Origin: Pseudomonas kermanshahensis
Lineage (GTDB): Bacteria; Pseudomonadota; Gammaproteobacteria; Pseudomonadales; Pseudomonadaceae
Length of the DNA: 64,000 nt
Direction: 5' to 3'
Assembly: GCF_014269205.2 (NCBI RefSeq)
Contig: NZ_JABWRY020000001.1
Coordinates: forward strand, 1,736,001-1,800,000
Within the stretch, counting starts at the first letter, position 1, and each line of letters opens with the position of its first letter. A program made the position numbers and the translations under genes. Below the pieces are notes generated by a model that saw only the letters and a program-made list of their open reading frames with translations, was not told the origin of the DNA and ran no database searches. This document shows positions 25,544 to 35,146 of this stretch, piece after piece.

Positions 25544-26881
25544 TTAGGCGAAGCGCTCGAACCGGTAGGGGCTCGGGTCGATCAACGTGGGTGACTGCGA
25601 AACCAAGTCCGCCGCCAATTGGCCCGCTGCCGGCGAGGTGCCGAAGCCATGCCCGGAAAACCCGGTCGCCAAGGTCAGGCCGGGAATGGCCGGCACCGGG
25701 CCGATCACGGGGTTTGAGTCTGGGGTGACGTCAATCGTGCCTGCCCAGGCGGAGGCGATCCGGGCCTGCTCGAACACTGGCCAAGCTGCTTTCAGGTTAC
25801 GCAGGGCTTCATCGTTCAATGCCGTGTTGGCCTGTGGGTCCTGAACCCTGACGCGCTCGAAGGGCGTCACCTGGGAGGCACTCCAGCGCCGGGCCAGGGC
25901 CAGGTCCTTGAAGAAGTACTTGCCGAAGCTGATGCGCAAAAAGTCACGCTGTGCCCGCAGTTGCGGCAGGTAACGCCTGCCCAGCAGCAGGTGATCCAGG
26001 GTCAGGAATGCATCGAGCGCCCCGCGCTGGGTAATGATGTAACCGCCATCCTTGTGTTTGCGGAAGGAAAAGTCCGGTGCGCCCACGGCAATGTCGGTCG
26101 GGCCGTCCAGCGGGTGGGTGCGCAGTACTGAACAGGTCAGCGGCAGGGTGGGCAGGTTGATATTGAGGTTGCCGAGAAACTTGCGAGACCACAAGCCGCC
26201 GGCTAGCAATACCTGGTCGCAGCGAATCTCGCCTTGCTCGGTGACAACGCCGCTGACCCTGCCAGCGGCGGTGACCAGCGTGCGCACCGCGCAGTTTTCC
26301 ACGAGCACCGCGCCTTTGGCGATCGCTGCACGGGCGATGGCGCTGGCGGCCAGGGTCGGCTCGGCGCGCGCGTCCGAGGCGGTGTAGATGCCCCCGGCCC
26401 AGTCGGCACGGCCGCCGGGCACCTTGTTGGCAATCTCCTTGTTGCTGAGCAGCCGAGAGTCCAGGCCAAGGTGCTCGACGCTCTTGAGCCAGCTTTCGTG
26501 CATGCCCATCTGCGTGTCGTTGCGGCCGATGAACATGATGCCTGCTTGCCGGTAGCCGACATCGCTGCCGACCCGTTCTGGCATTTTCGCCCACAGTTGG
26601 TCGGCCGCCAGGGCCAACGGAATATCGTGCGCATGGCGGTTGGTCTTGCGCACCCAGCCCAGGTTGCGCGACGACTGCTCGCCCGCAAGGCGCCCCTTCT
26701 CCAGCAGCACCACAGGGATGTTGCGTTCGGCCAGGGTAAGGGCCGCGGTCAGGCCGATGATGCCTCCCCCGATGATCACCACGCTCGTGGCCTGAGGGTG
26801 GGTGGTAGGGGTGTGCACAGGGTCGATGACGGGGGGCATGGCTTCACTCGGCGGCAGTGTGAACGGAATGTTGCGGTTCAA
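25544..26881 (-). CDS. FAD-dependent oxidoreductase (DadA/glycine-oxidase fold)
   Basis: Encodes 445 residues. After a 30-residue Pro-rich leader comes the FAD fold V-V-I-I-G-G-G-I-I-G-L and the S-S-R-N-L-G-W motif typical of amine/amino-acid oxidases of the DAO family. The C-terminus has G-F-S-G-H-G-F-G-T-S-P. With the RidA and ornithine-cyclodeaminase-like genes directly upstream it forms a three-gene operon, suggesting oxidation of an amine to an unstable imine that RidA hydrolyses. It converges with the SDR at 24765. Confidence 0.87.
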   Translation of the reverse strand: MNRNIPFTLPPSEAMPPVIDPVHTPTTHPQATSVVIIGGGIIGLTAALTLAERNIPVVLLEKGRLAGEQSSRNLGWVRKTNRHAHDIPLALAADQLWAKMPERVGSDVGYRQAGIMFIGRNDTQMGMHESWLKSVEHLGLDSRLLSNKEIANKVPGGRADWAGGIYTASDARAEPTLAASAIARAAIAKGAVLVENCAVRTLVTAAGRVSGVVTEQGEIRCDQVLLAGGLWSRKFLGNLNINLPTLPLTCSVLRTHPLDGPTDIAVGAPDFSFRKHKDGGYIITQRGALDAFLTLDHLLLGRRYLPQLRAQRDFLRISFGKYFFKDLALARRWSASQVTPFERVRVQDPQANTALNDEALRNLKAAWPVFEQARIASAWAGTIDVTPDSNPVIGPVPAIPGLTLATGFSGHGFGTSPAAGQLAADLVSQSPTLIDPSPYRFERFA

Positions 26882-26894
26882 GGCTGGCGGCGCA

Positions 26895-27317
26895 TCACTC
26901 GCCCAGGCGGATCAGCGTGACCTGCGCGCGCGAAGCCCCCCGGTACGCCGTCACTTCCAGCTCGACTTTGTAGACGGTCGAGCCCAGGGGCGGGCAGGTG
27001 ACGGTGGTGGCCGGGTCGATGCCTCGGAATTTTTCGCCGATCACTTCCATGACCGTTGGCACGTCGGCCGGGTCCTGGATGAACACACGCGAGCTGATCA
27101 CATCCCCCAGCACGGCATCGACTGCCGCCAGTGCGGTTTCGATGTTGGCGAATACCTGGTGGGTCTGTTCGATCACGTCTTCAGGGATGACCTGGGTCTG
27201 CGGGTTGCGCCCGGCGGTGTTAGAGACGTGGATCCAGTTGTCCACCGCCACCAGGCGGGAATAGCTGGCCAGGTCTTCGAATTTCGAGCCGGTTTTCAGT
27301 TTGGTGATCTGCGTCAT
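26895..27317 (-). CDS. RidA-family enamine/imine deaminase
   Basis: Encodes 140 residues of the YjgF/RidA trimer family. The family's key Arg is seen in I-S-S-R-V-F-I-Q and the C-terminal region has E-L-E-V-T-A-Y. Such proteins speed up hydrolysis of reactive imines to the carbonyl compound and ammonia. It lies 13 bases upstream of the FAD oxidoreductase, whose product would be an imine. Confidence 0.9.
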   Translation of the reverse strand: MTQITKLKTGSKFEDLASYSRLVAVDNWIHVSNTAGRNPQTQVIPEDVIEQTHQVFANIETALAAVDAVLGDVISSRVFIQDPADVPTVMEVIGEKFRGIDPATTVTCPPLGSTVYKVELEVTAYRGASRAQVTLIRLGE

Positions 27318-27345
27318 GGGGAGCCTTTTTTGAGTGGTTGAGGAA

Positions 27346-28485
27346 TCAGCTAAGGACAGGTTTTTCCCAGAGATTGAGCTTCACGCCGATGCCTTTCTCG
27401 AGCGCGTTGCGGTACACGACGGTGCCCCAGGCAACGTCTTCCACGGGCATGCCGCCCACCGACATGAGGATGATTTCTTCGTCGTTCAGACGGCCTGGCG
27501 CATCACCCCTGATGATCTTGCCGATGTCCTCGACCTGCGCGGCGTCCAGCTTGCCTTCGGCGATCATGTCCATGAAGCGCACGCCTACCAGCGGCACATG
27601 GTTGTGCGCAGGCTTGGGCAGTTCTTCGAACCAGGCTTGGTACAGCCCTGTGTTGTCTACTACCTTGCGCACGTCCGCACGCTCCATGCCGTCATCAATG
27701 CTGCACGGGGCAGGCATGGCCAAGAACGCACCGGGCTTGACCCACTCGCGCCGCACCAGCGGGTAAGTGCTGGGGTCGCCGACTTCACCCGAGCTGCAGT
27801 AGCTGACCAGGTCGGCGTCACGTACCACCTCTTCCAGGGTCTGCACGACCTGGATGTGGGTGATTTGCGGGAAGGTCGCCTGGACCCAGGCAACGAAGTC
27901 ATCCAGGTTCTTCTGGCCTCGGCCCTTGATCTTGATCGTATCGATCAGCGGGCACACCGCCATGAACGCGGCAACCGTGGTCTTGCCCATCACGCCCGGC
28001 CCAGCCAGGCCGATGACCTTGGCGTCCTTGCGGGCCAGGTGGCGCGCACCAACCCCGGGGATGGCGCCGGTGCGGTACGCCGACAGCAGGTTGGCCGACA
28101 TGTGTGCCAGTGGGGCGCCGGTGTCGGCGTCGTTGAGGGTGAACATCAGGATCGAGCGGGGCAGGCCCTTTTCGCGGTTGGCGATGTTGGAGCCGTACCA
28201 TTTGGCGCCCGCGGTGCGGAAGTTGCCGCCCAGGTACGCTGGCATGGCCATCATGCGACGGTCTGCGGTCGGCTTTGGCATGTGCGGGAACGGCGATTGC
28301 TCGGGGAAGGTGATCATCGCACCGTGGGAGTCGTTGTTCGGGCCGGCCATGCGGTAGTCGCCCTGGTAGAGCAGGTCGAACATTTCTTCCATGGTATCGA
28401 CACAGGCGGGCATGTCGGTCACGCCGGCGCGGATCATGTCCTGTTCGGACAGGTAGATGAAGTCAATGCGGGTATCGAGGGTCAT
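27346..28485 (-). CDS. Ornithine cyclodeaminase/mu-crystallin family protein (TynB-like)
   Basis: Encodes 379 residues with the Rossmann loop G-L-A-G-P-G-V-M-G-K-T and the family stretch A-K-W-Y-G-S-N. The family binds NAD(P) and acts on imines or cyclic imino acids. I recall proteins of this size in Pseudomonas being named 'tyramine oxidase subunit B', which fits the neighbourhood of aromatic amine genes, but that name is from memory. It is the first gene of the operon with RidA and the FAD enzyme. Confidence 0.82.
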   Translation of the reverse strand: MTLDTRIDFIYLSEQDMIRAGVTDMPACVDTMEEMFDLLYQGDYRMAGPNNDSHGAMITFPEQSPFPHMPKPTADRRMMAMPAYLGGNFRTAGAKWYGSNIANREKGLPRSILMFTLNDADTGAPLAHMSANLLSAYRTGAIPGVGARHLARKDAKVIGLAGPGVMGKTTVAAFMAVCPLIDTIKIKGRGQKNLDDFVAWVQATFPQITHIQVVQTLEEVVRDADLVSYCSSGEVGDPSTYPLVRREWVKPGAFLAMPAPCSIDDGMERADVRKVVDNTGLYQAWFEELPKPAHNHVPLVGVRFMDMIAEGKLDAAQVEDIGKIIRGDAPGRLNDEEIILMSVGGMPVEDVAWGTVVYRNALEKGIGVKLNLWEKPVLS

Positions 28486-28632
28486 GGCGGGTCTCGCAAG
28501 GCGGCCGTTGTCAGGTTTTGTTCTTGTGGGCGGGGGCTGTCATTCGTGGTGTCAGTTTCGCTAACGAGCGGCAGGCCGTCTTGCGTCAGCGTGCCAGGCG
28601 ACTTGACCTGCCGTGCCACGGCTGCGCTTCGT

Positions 28633-28735
28633 GTGGAGCAGCCTTGCGCTGCGAAGAGGCCGGTGAAGGCAGCGGAGATCTACTGTGTTTTCACCGGCCT
28701 CTTCGCAGCACAAGGCTGCTCCTACAGTGGCTCAT
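28633..28735. repeat. ~100-bp imperfect palindrome, copy C
   Basis: TGGAGCAGCCTTGCGCTGCG..AAGAGGCCGGTGA pairs with TCACCGGCCTCTTCGCAGC..GCTGCTCCTA. It lies between the porin stop and the divergent start region of the amine operon in 28486-28743, which has no gene. Confidence 0.88.
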
Positions 28736-28743
28736 GTGCTGAT

Positions 28744-30054
28744 CTAGAACGGCACCGCAACAGTCAGCTGGCTGTAGACGTTGGTGCCGTTGCCGCCCAC
28801 CTGATTGCCGCCGTTGCGCTCGTCCTTGCGGGGCTGATACAGGCCCACCAGCGGGCTGATGATCAGGTGGTCGTTGACCGCCCATTCCAGGTAAAGGTCG
28901 AGTTCCCGGGCATCGAGGTTGAGGCTGTCGCGGGTACGCACCGTGTCGAAGTCGAAATACAGCGCACCGACCGTGAGGTTTTCCAGCGGGGTCGCCTTCA
29001 CGCCGACATGGTGGATGCCGGTGTTGCTGTTGAAGGGCCCGGCATAGTTGGCGGCGACTTCACCCTGGAACCAGGTGCCATAGCCACTGGACAGGCCACT
29101 GAACAGCGCGTCCCAGCCTGCCGAGTAGCGGGTGTAGCGGTAGGTCACCTGGGGTGCCCAAGGCAGGTCGGCGAAGGTATAGCCGGCCTGCAGGTACCAG
29201 GCTTTTTCCGGGCCGCCTTGCTTGTCTTGCCACGCGTATTCGAAGGCGAAACTGGCATTGTCGATACCGGCGTTGCCTTCACCACGCAGGCTGTAGACGT
29301 CCATGCCCTCACGCGCTTTCTGGAACGCGCTGGCCCATTGGTCGGTGACGTCGATACCGTGCACCCAGGTAAGCCCCAAGGTGCCCAGAGCATGGGTGTA
29401 GTCCAGGGTGCCGGCGGCCAGTTCGGTTTCAGCCTGCGCGCGGTTATCGGACTTCAGCCACAGCAGGCTGCCATGCAGGCCATCCTGCCCGCCCAGGCGC
29501 AGTACTGCGGTGCGGTCGAAGGCGTGACGCGCCGCCAGGTAGTAGGCGCCGCCGCGGTCCAGGTGGCCGTCGGCCACGCCGTTGCCCAGGTTCGGGCCGT
29601 CGTCGTTGATCAGGAAGCCGCTGCCCAGGCGGACCACCTGCCGCCCTCCAGAAAGGTCTACGCCATCCTTGCCCAGCCAGGGCAGCAGGTCGCCTGAACG
29701 CCAGCCCAGGTAGGCGTCCTCGATCTTGGTGGTGCGCTCGGAGCCATCGGTGTTGCCGGCGGCATCGCCATCGCCCCAGGTGGCGGAGCTCACCCAGTTC
29801 AAGGCGCCATAGAGGCTGCCGTTGCCTGCCAGGCCCTGGTCACCGCTCAGGCCATACTTGATGAAGCCCTCGCGCCAGGTCGAGCCACCGGCCGTGCCGT
29901 CATAATTCTTGCGGCTGTTGAACATGCTCCACACCGCGAGCATGTCGGCATTCACGTGGCTGTCGTCGTCGGCGTAGAGTTCGTAGGCCGGCGCGGCCTG
30001 GCTGGCCAGCAGCGTGGCCAGGGCCAGGGTGGACAGCCGTTGCGGTTTGAACAT
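28744..30054 (-). CDS. Outer-membrane porin-like channel
   Basis: Encodes 436 residues from ATG 30054, which has GAGGGAAG upstream. A signal peptide ends A-P-A-Y-E. The mature chain alternates polar and aromatic residues as in beta-barrels and ends with a terminal Phe (L-T-V-A-V-P-F). Length and motifs such as G-G-R-Q-V-V-R-L-G-S-G are like the OprD / alginate-export-like porin group. It probably admits aromatic amines or acids handled by the surrounding genes. No Ser/His/Asp OprD protease motif is claimed. Confidence 0.82.
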   Translation of the reverse strand: MFKPQRLSTLALATLLASQAAPAYELYADDDSHVNADMLAVWSMFNSRKNYDGTAGGSTWREGFIKYGLSGDQGLAGNGSLYGALNWVSSATWGDGDAAGNTDGSERTTKIEDAYLGWRSGDLLPWLGKDGVDLSGGRQVVRLGSGFLINDDGPNLGNGVADGHLDRGGAYYLAARHAFDRTAVLRLGGQDGLHGSLLWLKSDNRAQAETELAAGTLDYTHALGTLGLTWVHGIDVTDQWASAFQKAREGMDVYSLRGEGNAGIDNASFAFEYAWQDKQGGPEKAWYLQAGYTFADLPWAPQVTYRYTRYSAGWDALFSGLSSGYGTWFQGEVAANYAGPFNSNTGIHHVGVKATPLENLTVGALYFDFDTVRTRDSLNLDARELDLYLEWAVNDHLIISPLVGLYQPRKDERNGGNQVGGNGTNVYSQLTVAVPF

Positions 30055-30242
30055 TGCACTTCCCTCGATTGTTCTCGGCACCTCGCAAGGCGGCCTTTGT
30101 TGTTCGGGGGCAGCCTCGTGGAGGCGAGGCGCCGTCGCGGTTGGCTGCGACGGCCTATTAGTGCGTGGATGGCTGGGTGGGGTCTTGTTCGTGGCTGCCA
30201 AGGCGCTTGCCCGCCTTGGCCAGGTGCATGCAGCAGGGCGCT

Positions 30243-31730
30243 TCAGTAACGGATCATCACCGACTTGAGCTCGGTGAAATCATCGATGAACGCCGAGCCG
30301 AACTCGCGGCCGATGCCGGAGGCCTTGATACCGCCGAAAGGCACGGCGGGGTCGAGCAGGGTGTGCATGTTGACCCACAGCGTACCGGCCTGGATGTGCG
30401 GGACCATCCGCATGGCTTTGCCCAGGTCGTTGGTCCACAGGCTGGCGCTGAGGCCGTAGGGCGTTGCGTTCATCAGGTGCAACAGTTCGTCTTCGTCGTC
30501 GTACGGCAAGAAGGTCGCCACCGGGCCGAAGGTTTCCTGGTTGAGCAGGGTGTCGCTGGCGCCCTTGGCGAGAATCACCGTCGGCTCGACAAAGCAGCCT
30601 GGGCCATCGCCAATGTGCCCACCATGAAGGATCTGGCTGCCTTCGGCGCGTGCGGTGGCGAACAATTCGGCCAGCTTCTGCTGGTGTGGCTTGTTGGCTA
30701 CCGGGCCGAACTGGGTCGATTCATCCAGCGGCGAGCCGACCTTCAGCTGGCCCAGGCGTTGGCACAGTGCGTCAAGCAGTGGGTCGATGCGCGAGCGGTG
30801 GACGAAGAAGCGCTCACCGGCGGCGCAGATCTGCCCGGAATGCAGAAAGCCAGCTTCAATGATGCCGTCGACGGCTTTGTCGAGCGCTACATCGGGCAGG
30901 AACGCTACCGAGTTCTTGCCGCCCAGTTCCAGTGTCGCACGGGTCAGCTTGGCGCCCATGGCGGCTTGGCCGACGGCGATGCCGGTGGGCACGGAGCCGG
31001 TGAACGAAACCTTGTCGGTACCGGGGTGCTCGACCAGCGCCTTGCCCACCAGGCCGCCGCCGGTCAGTACGTTGAGGGCGCCCGGTGGCAGGCCGGCCTC
31101 GCTGGCCAGTTCGGCGATGCGCAGCAGCGTCAGGGGCGTGAACTCGCTGGGTTTGAGAATGATGCTGCAGCCGGTGGTCAGCGCCGAGGCCAGCTTCCAG
31201 ATGGCGATCATGGTGGCGAAGTTCCACGGCACGATGCCCACCACCACCCCGATCGGTTCGCGCAGGGTGAAGGCGCTGTAGCGCTCACCGGCGAACGAGG
31301 GCAGGGACGGGGTGATGGTTTGGCCGGTGATCTTGGTGGCCCAGCCTGCGTAGTAGCGCAAGAAATGCGCGGCCTGCTCTACCTCGAACGCGCGCGCGAT
31401 GCCGATCAGCTTGCCCGACTGCAAGGTCTCTAGCTGGGCCAATTCTTCGCGGTTGGCTTCCAGCAGGTCGGCCAGCTTGAACAGCACGCCGGCGCGGGCG
31501 GCCGGGCTGGTGCAGGACCAGGTGCTGAAGCCTTGGCGCGCCGAGCTCACGGCATGGTCAATGTCGGCCTGGTTGGCATCGGCAATGCGCGCGAGGGTTT
31601 CGCCATTGGCCGGGTTGACCACGGCAAGGGTCGAGGCGGATTGGCTGGCGATGGAGTGGCCGTGAATGAACACGCCATGTTGGCGGGCCAAGAATGCCGT
31701 GACCGCGGGAAGAAGGGTAATGTCGCTCAT
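30243..31730 (-). CDS. Phenylacetaldehyde dehydrogenase-like aldehyde dehydrogenase
   Basis: Encodes 495 residues from ATG 31730; longer frames upstream are shadows. The catalytic Cys is in S-G-Q-I-C-A-A-G-E-R, Glu in L-E-L-G-G-K-N-S and P-W-N-F marks the cofactor site. The sequence is similar in style to FeaB/PeaE enzymes. In this cluster it should oxidise (4-hydroxy)phenylacetaldehyde to the acid, which enters the hpa pathway. An AraC regulator of FeaR type is encoded nearby. Confidence 0.87.
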   Translation of the reverse strand: MSDITLLPAVTAFLARQHGVFIHGHSIASQSASTLAVVNPANGETLARIADANQADIDHAVSSARQGFSTWSCTSPAARAGVLFKLADLLEANREELAQLETLQSGKLIGIARAFEVEQAAHFLRYYAGWATKITGQTITPSLPSFAGERYSAFTLREPIGVVVGIVPWNFATMIAIWKLASALTTGCSIILKPSEFTPLTLLRIAELASEAGLPPGALNVLTGGGLVGKALVEHPGTDKVSFTGSVPTGIAVGQAAMGAKLTRATLELGGKNSVAFLPDVALDKAVDGIIEAGFLHSGQICAAGERFFVHRSRIDPLLDALCQRLGQLKVGSPLDESTQFGPVANKPHQQKLAELFATARAEGSQILHGGHIGDGPGCFVEPTVILAKGASDTLLNQETFGPVATFLPYDDEDELLHLMNATPYGLSASLWTNDLGKAMRMVPHIQAGTLWVNMHTLLDPAVPFGGIKASGIGREFGSAFIDDFTELKSVMIRY

Positions 31731-32007
31731 GCTGGCTCCTGAGGCAGAGGAACGCGGCCTGACCGGCCGCCAAAGCGTCGAGCATAGTGAACGGGCCCGG
31801 TGCTGATCTTGCATCTCCCTGACGGCGGCATGACGCTGCCTGCCAGGCATGCAGGTGCTGGCAGGCAGCAACAAGGGCCACGGCAGCCATGGGCAAGACG
31901 CCCCGCCGGCTGCGGCGCACAGTGATGACGCAGGGAGGCAAACAACAGCCGTGCGTGCAGGTTCACTTGCCGCGTTCAACGCCACAAAAACAAGCCGGGG
32001 CATAACG

Positions 32008-33504
32008 ATGTCACTCAACAATAAGCTCACCGAGCATGTCAACCGGGGCAGTGTCGGTTTTCCTACGGCGCTGGCCAGCACCGTCGGGCTGATCATGGCC
32101 AGCCCGGTGATCCTCACCGCGACCATGGGGTTTGGCATTGGTGGCAGTGCCTTCGCCTTGGCCATGGTCATCGCGGCATTGATGATGCTGGCGCAGTCGA
32201 CCACCTTTGCCGAAGCGGCCTCGATCTTGCCAACCACAGGGTCGGTCTACGACTACATCAACTGCGGCATGGGCCGCTTCTTCGCCATCACCGGCACGTT
32301 GTCGGCCTACCTGATCGTGCACGTGTTCGCCGGTACTGCCGAAACCATCCTGTCTGGGGTCATGGCGCTGGTGAACTTCGAGCACCTCAACACCCTGGCT
32401 GAGTCGGCGGGCGGTTCGTGGCTGCTGGGTGTCTGCTTCGTATTGGCGTTCGCCGTGCTCAATGCCTTTGGGGTCAGTGCGTTTAGCCGGGCCGAAGTGA
32501 TCCTCACCTTCGGCATGTGGACCACGCTGATGGTGTTCGGCGTGCTGGGCCTGATCGCCGCACCGGCGGTGGAGCTGGAAGGGCCGTTCGGGGCGTCGCT
32601 GGTCGGCACCGACCTGATGACCATCCTCTCGCTGATCGGCATGGCCATGTTCATGTTCGTCGGCTGTGAGTTCGTCACGCCGCTGGCGCCGGAGCTGCGC
32701 CGTTCGGCCTGGGTGTTGCCGCGGGCCATGGCGCTGGGCCTGTTTGGTGTGGCCAGCTGCATGTTCATCTATGGCGCAGCCATGAAGCGCCAGGTGGAAA
32801 ACGTCGTGCTCGATGCCGCCAGCGGCGTGCACTTGCTCGACACGCCCATGGCCATCCCGCGTTTCGCTGAACAGGTGATGGGCGATATCGGCCCGGTGTG
32901 GCTGGGTATCGGCTTTTTGTTTGCCGGCGCCGCCACCATCAACACCTTGATGGCCGGGGTGCCTCGCATCCTGTACGGCATGGCGGTGGACGGCGCGCTG
33001 CCCAAGGCCTTCGCCTACCTGCACCCGCGGTTCAAGACGCCCTTGCTGTGCATTCTCGTGGTTGCCCTGATCCCTTGCCTGCACGCCTGGTACCTGGGCG
33101 GCAACCCGGACAACATCCTGCACCTGGTGCTGGCGGCAGTGTGTGCCTGGAGCACGGCATACCTGCTGGTGACGCTGTCGGTGGTGATCCTGCGCATCCG
33201 CCGGCCCGATCTGCCACGGGCCTACCGCTCGCCACTGTTCCCGCTGCCGCAGATCATTTCCAGTGGCGGTATCGTCATTGGCATGGCGTTCATCACCCCA
33301 CCAGGCATGAACCCGGCCGACATCTATGTGCCGTTCGCCATCATGCTGGCCGGCACCGCCACCTATGCGCTGTTCTGGACGCTGTGCGTGCAGAAGGTCA
33401 ACCCGTTCAAGCCGGCGCGGGTCGAGGATGTGCTGGAAAAAGAACTTGCGGCAGAGCCGGGCCATGCAGTGGAGCACCTGCACCATGATCAGACGTTTGC
33501 GTGA
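32008..33504 (+). CDS. APC-superfamily amino acid/amine permease
   Basis: Encodes 498 residues from ATG 32008 with about 12 hydrophobic segments and the APC motif A-S-I-L-P-T-T-G-S-V-Y-D-Y in the first third. It is probably a proton-coupled importer for an aromatic amine such as tyramine. The 277-base gap upstream (31731-32007) separates it from the divergent ALDH gene and must contain both promoters. A DUF3156 gene overlaps its end. Confidence 0.9.
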   Translation: MSLNNKLTEHVNRGSVGFPTALASTVGLIMASPVILTATMGFGIGGSAFALAMVIAALMMLAQSTTFAEAASILPTTGSVYDYINCGMGRFFAITGTLSAYLIVHVFAGTAETILSGVMALVNFEHLNTLAESAGGSWLLGVCFVLAFAVLNAFGVSAFSRAEVILTFGMWTTLMVFGVLGLIAAPAVELEGPFGASLVGTDLMTILSLIGMAMFMFVGCEFVTPLAPELRRSAWVLPRAMALGLFGVASCMFIYGAAMKRQVENVVLDAASGVHLLDTPMAIPRFAEQVMGDIGPVWLGIGFLFAGAATINTLMAGVPRILYGMAVDGALPKAFAYLHPRFKTPLLCILVVALIPCLHAWYLGGNPDNILHLVLAAVCAWSTAYLLVTLSVVILRIRRPDLPRAYRSPLFPLPQIISSGGIVIGMAFITPPGMNPADIYVPFAIMLAGTATYALFWTLCVQKVNPFKPARVEDVLEKELAAEPGHAVEHLHHDQTFA

Positions 33505-34069
33505 TCGCCTGCTGGCGCCGCGTGCCCCGGCCGGCTACCGGCCCGGGGCCACGCTGGAGCTGCTGTCGCGTAACCTGGGGCAGGTGCACATGCAGTTGCT
33601 GGAACCCGCCCGCGGGGTGATCGACAACCCGGCGCTGGGCTGTCGTGCCGAGGTACGTGAGTGTGTCGAGGCACACGTGCTGATGCATGTGGTCACCTGC
33701 GAATTCCGCCTGTGCCTGCCTGCCCTGCAAGGGGGCGGGGTAACGCTTGAAATGCGTCATGCGGGTGCAATCCGTCGTACTGGCCTGGCGTGCGTGTACC
33801 GCCGCGGCGACAAGGCGCGTTTCACCCAGGTACGTGAGCAACTGCTGAACAATGCGCAACTGACCGCCGCCCTGATGCCGCTGGATTTCAAGCGCCTGAC
33901 CCTGGAATGCCGCGATGGCCACTGGTGGCTGACCTTGGAACACATGGGCGGCAGCGAAGTGGTCAACCGCATGCCAGCGTTTCGTCGCTACATTCAGATC
34001 AGCCCGCCGCAACGCGCGCACCTGATGGCCTGCCTCGGCCTGTTCGGGCAATCGCTGCCGCGTCTCTAA
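33485..34069 (+). CDS. DUF3156 family protein
   Basis: Encodes 194 residues from ATG 33485, which overlaps the permease gene by 20 bases, a sign of translational coupling. The N-terminus is strongly basic (M-I-R-R-L-R-D-R-L-L-A-P-R) and there is no signal peptide or membrane segment. I recall this Pseudomonas family next to APC permeases; its function is unknown. A role in permease assembly or regulation is possible. Confidence 0.8.
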   Translation: MIRRLRDRLLAPRAPAGYRPGATLELLSRNLGQVHMQLLEPARGVIDNPALGCRAEVRECVEAHVLMHVVTCEFRLCLPALQGGGVTLEMRHAGAIRRTGLACVYRRGDKARFTQVREQLLNNAQLTAALMPLDFKRLTLECRDGHWWLTLEHMGGSEVVNRMPAFRRYIQISPPQRAHLMACLGLFGQSLPRL

Positions 34070-34131
34070 GCCTTTTTTGGCACGTGCCTTGCTCAAGCTT
34101 CAGACGAGAGATCACAGTTGTGCGGCCATTG

Positions 34132-34143
34132 ATAACATGTTAA
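34132..34143. promoter_or_regulatory. Possible HpaR-like box before FeaR-like gene
   Basis: ATAACATGTTAA differs in one position from the TTAA-N4-TTAA boxes found at 37136, 47587 and 47607, and contains the perfect palindrome TAACATGTTA. It lies 41 bases before the regulator start. Confidence 0.4.
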
Positions 34144-34183
34144 CAATGGCCCCATAACAACAAATTCTGCGTCGAGGGCATCC

Positions 34184-35125
34184 ATGCACACTCAACAACC
34201 CAACCGTCAGGGGCTGGAACGCTGGACCACGGCCATGCAGCAGATCTGCGGCCGTTTCGAGACCGAGTTGGCCTCCAACCCGGCGTTGTTCATCGGCGAA
34301 GTGTCGACGTTCTCCCGCGCGGGGTTACCACTGGCCAATCTGCGCACCAATGCCGGCAACATCCGCCGCCTGGGCGACAACCCGACCCTCGACGATGACC
34401 AGCATTGCTTCCTGGTCAGCCAGCGCATGGGCTACTCGACGGTGGCGCAGGGTGGCATGCAGGTCAGCCTGGCGCCGGGCGAGTTGCTGCTGATGGACTC
34501 TGTCGGGCGTTGCGAGATCACCCCCAGTGGGTTGATCGAGCATGTTTCGCTGGCCCTTTCCCGCGAGCAGGTGCGCAAGCATGTGCAAGGCAGCGGTGGG
34601 ATGTTCGGCAAGATTTCCTCATCCAATGCCTGCGGGCGCATGCTGCATGTTTTGATGGACCAACTGTGCAAGGACGACCATGCCAGTGGCGATGGTGCGC
34701 AAGGCGATGCGTTGCAGACGGCATTCATTGCATTGCTGGAGCCCGGTTTCGAGCGCAATGGCGACTCACCGCACACCCTTGGCCCGCTCAGTGGTGCCAA
34801 CCTGCGCAGCTATGTGCAGCAGGTGATTGACGAGTCCCTGTCACAGCCCGGGCTGACACCGGCCAACCTGGCCGGCCGGCTGAACATTTCGGTTCGGCAT
34901 TTGTACCGCCTGTTCGAGGAGGAGGGCGACAGCGTCTGCCGCTACATCCAGCGTGCGCGCCTGAAGCGCAGTGCGGACGACCTGGCCAACCCGTTCTTCA
35001 AGCGCGAGTCGATCACCTCGATCGCCTACAAGTGGGGCTTTACCGACTCGGCGCATTTCAGCCGCTCGTTCAAAAAGCAGTTCGAGCAATCGCCCAAGGA
35101 CTTCCGCGCCCAGGCCATGGCCTGA
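34184..35125 (+). CDS. feaR: AraC-family regulator, FeaR-like
   Basis: Encodes 313 residues. An N-terminal ligand-sensing domain (G-F..M-G-Y-S-T-V-A-Q-G-G..L-L-L-M-D-S) is followed by the two-HTH AraC domain: S-V-R-H-L-Y-R-L-F-E-E-E-G and T-S-I-A-Y-K-W-G-F-T-D-S-A-H-F-S-R-S-F-K. The whole layout matches FeaR, the activator of aromatic monoamine oxidation and FeaB. It most likely activates the permease, ALDH, porin and amine oxidase operons around it. Confidence 0.85.
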   Translation: MHTQQPNRQGLERWTTAMQQICGRFETELASNPALFIGEVSTFSRAGLPLANLRTNAGNIRRLGDNPTLDDDQHCFLVSQRMGYSTVAQGGMQVSLAPGELLLMDSVGRCEITPSGLIEHVSLALSREQVRKHVQGSGGMFGKISSSNACGRMLHVLMDQLCKDDHASGDGAQGDALQTAFIALLEPGFERNGDSPHTLGPLSGANLRSYVQQVIDESLSQPGLTPANLAGRLNISVRHLYRLFEEEGDSVCRYIQRARLKRSADDLANPFFKRESITSIAYKWGFTDSAHFSRSFKKQFEQSPKDFRAQAMA

Positions 35126-35146
35126 CACGCGCTTACCGCGACCCAG

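Noticed and set aside
27334..29697. 787-residue open frame on the plus strand
   Set aside because: It runs antisense across the well-supported cyclodeaminase-like and porin genes, and its composition (Gln, His, Val, Gly rich) is typical of a shadow frame in high-GC DNA.
30243..32237. 664-residue version of the FeaB-like aldehyde dehydrogenase
   Set aside because: The extra N-terminal 170 residues come from the intergenic region and the opposite strand of the APC permease gene; the natural start is at 31730.
32011..33486. 491-residue open frame opposite the APC permease
   Set aside because: Rich in His, Gln, Arg and Asp as expected from the reverse of membrane-protein codons; no family features.
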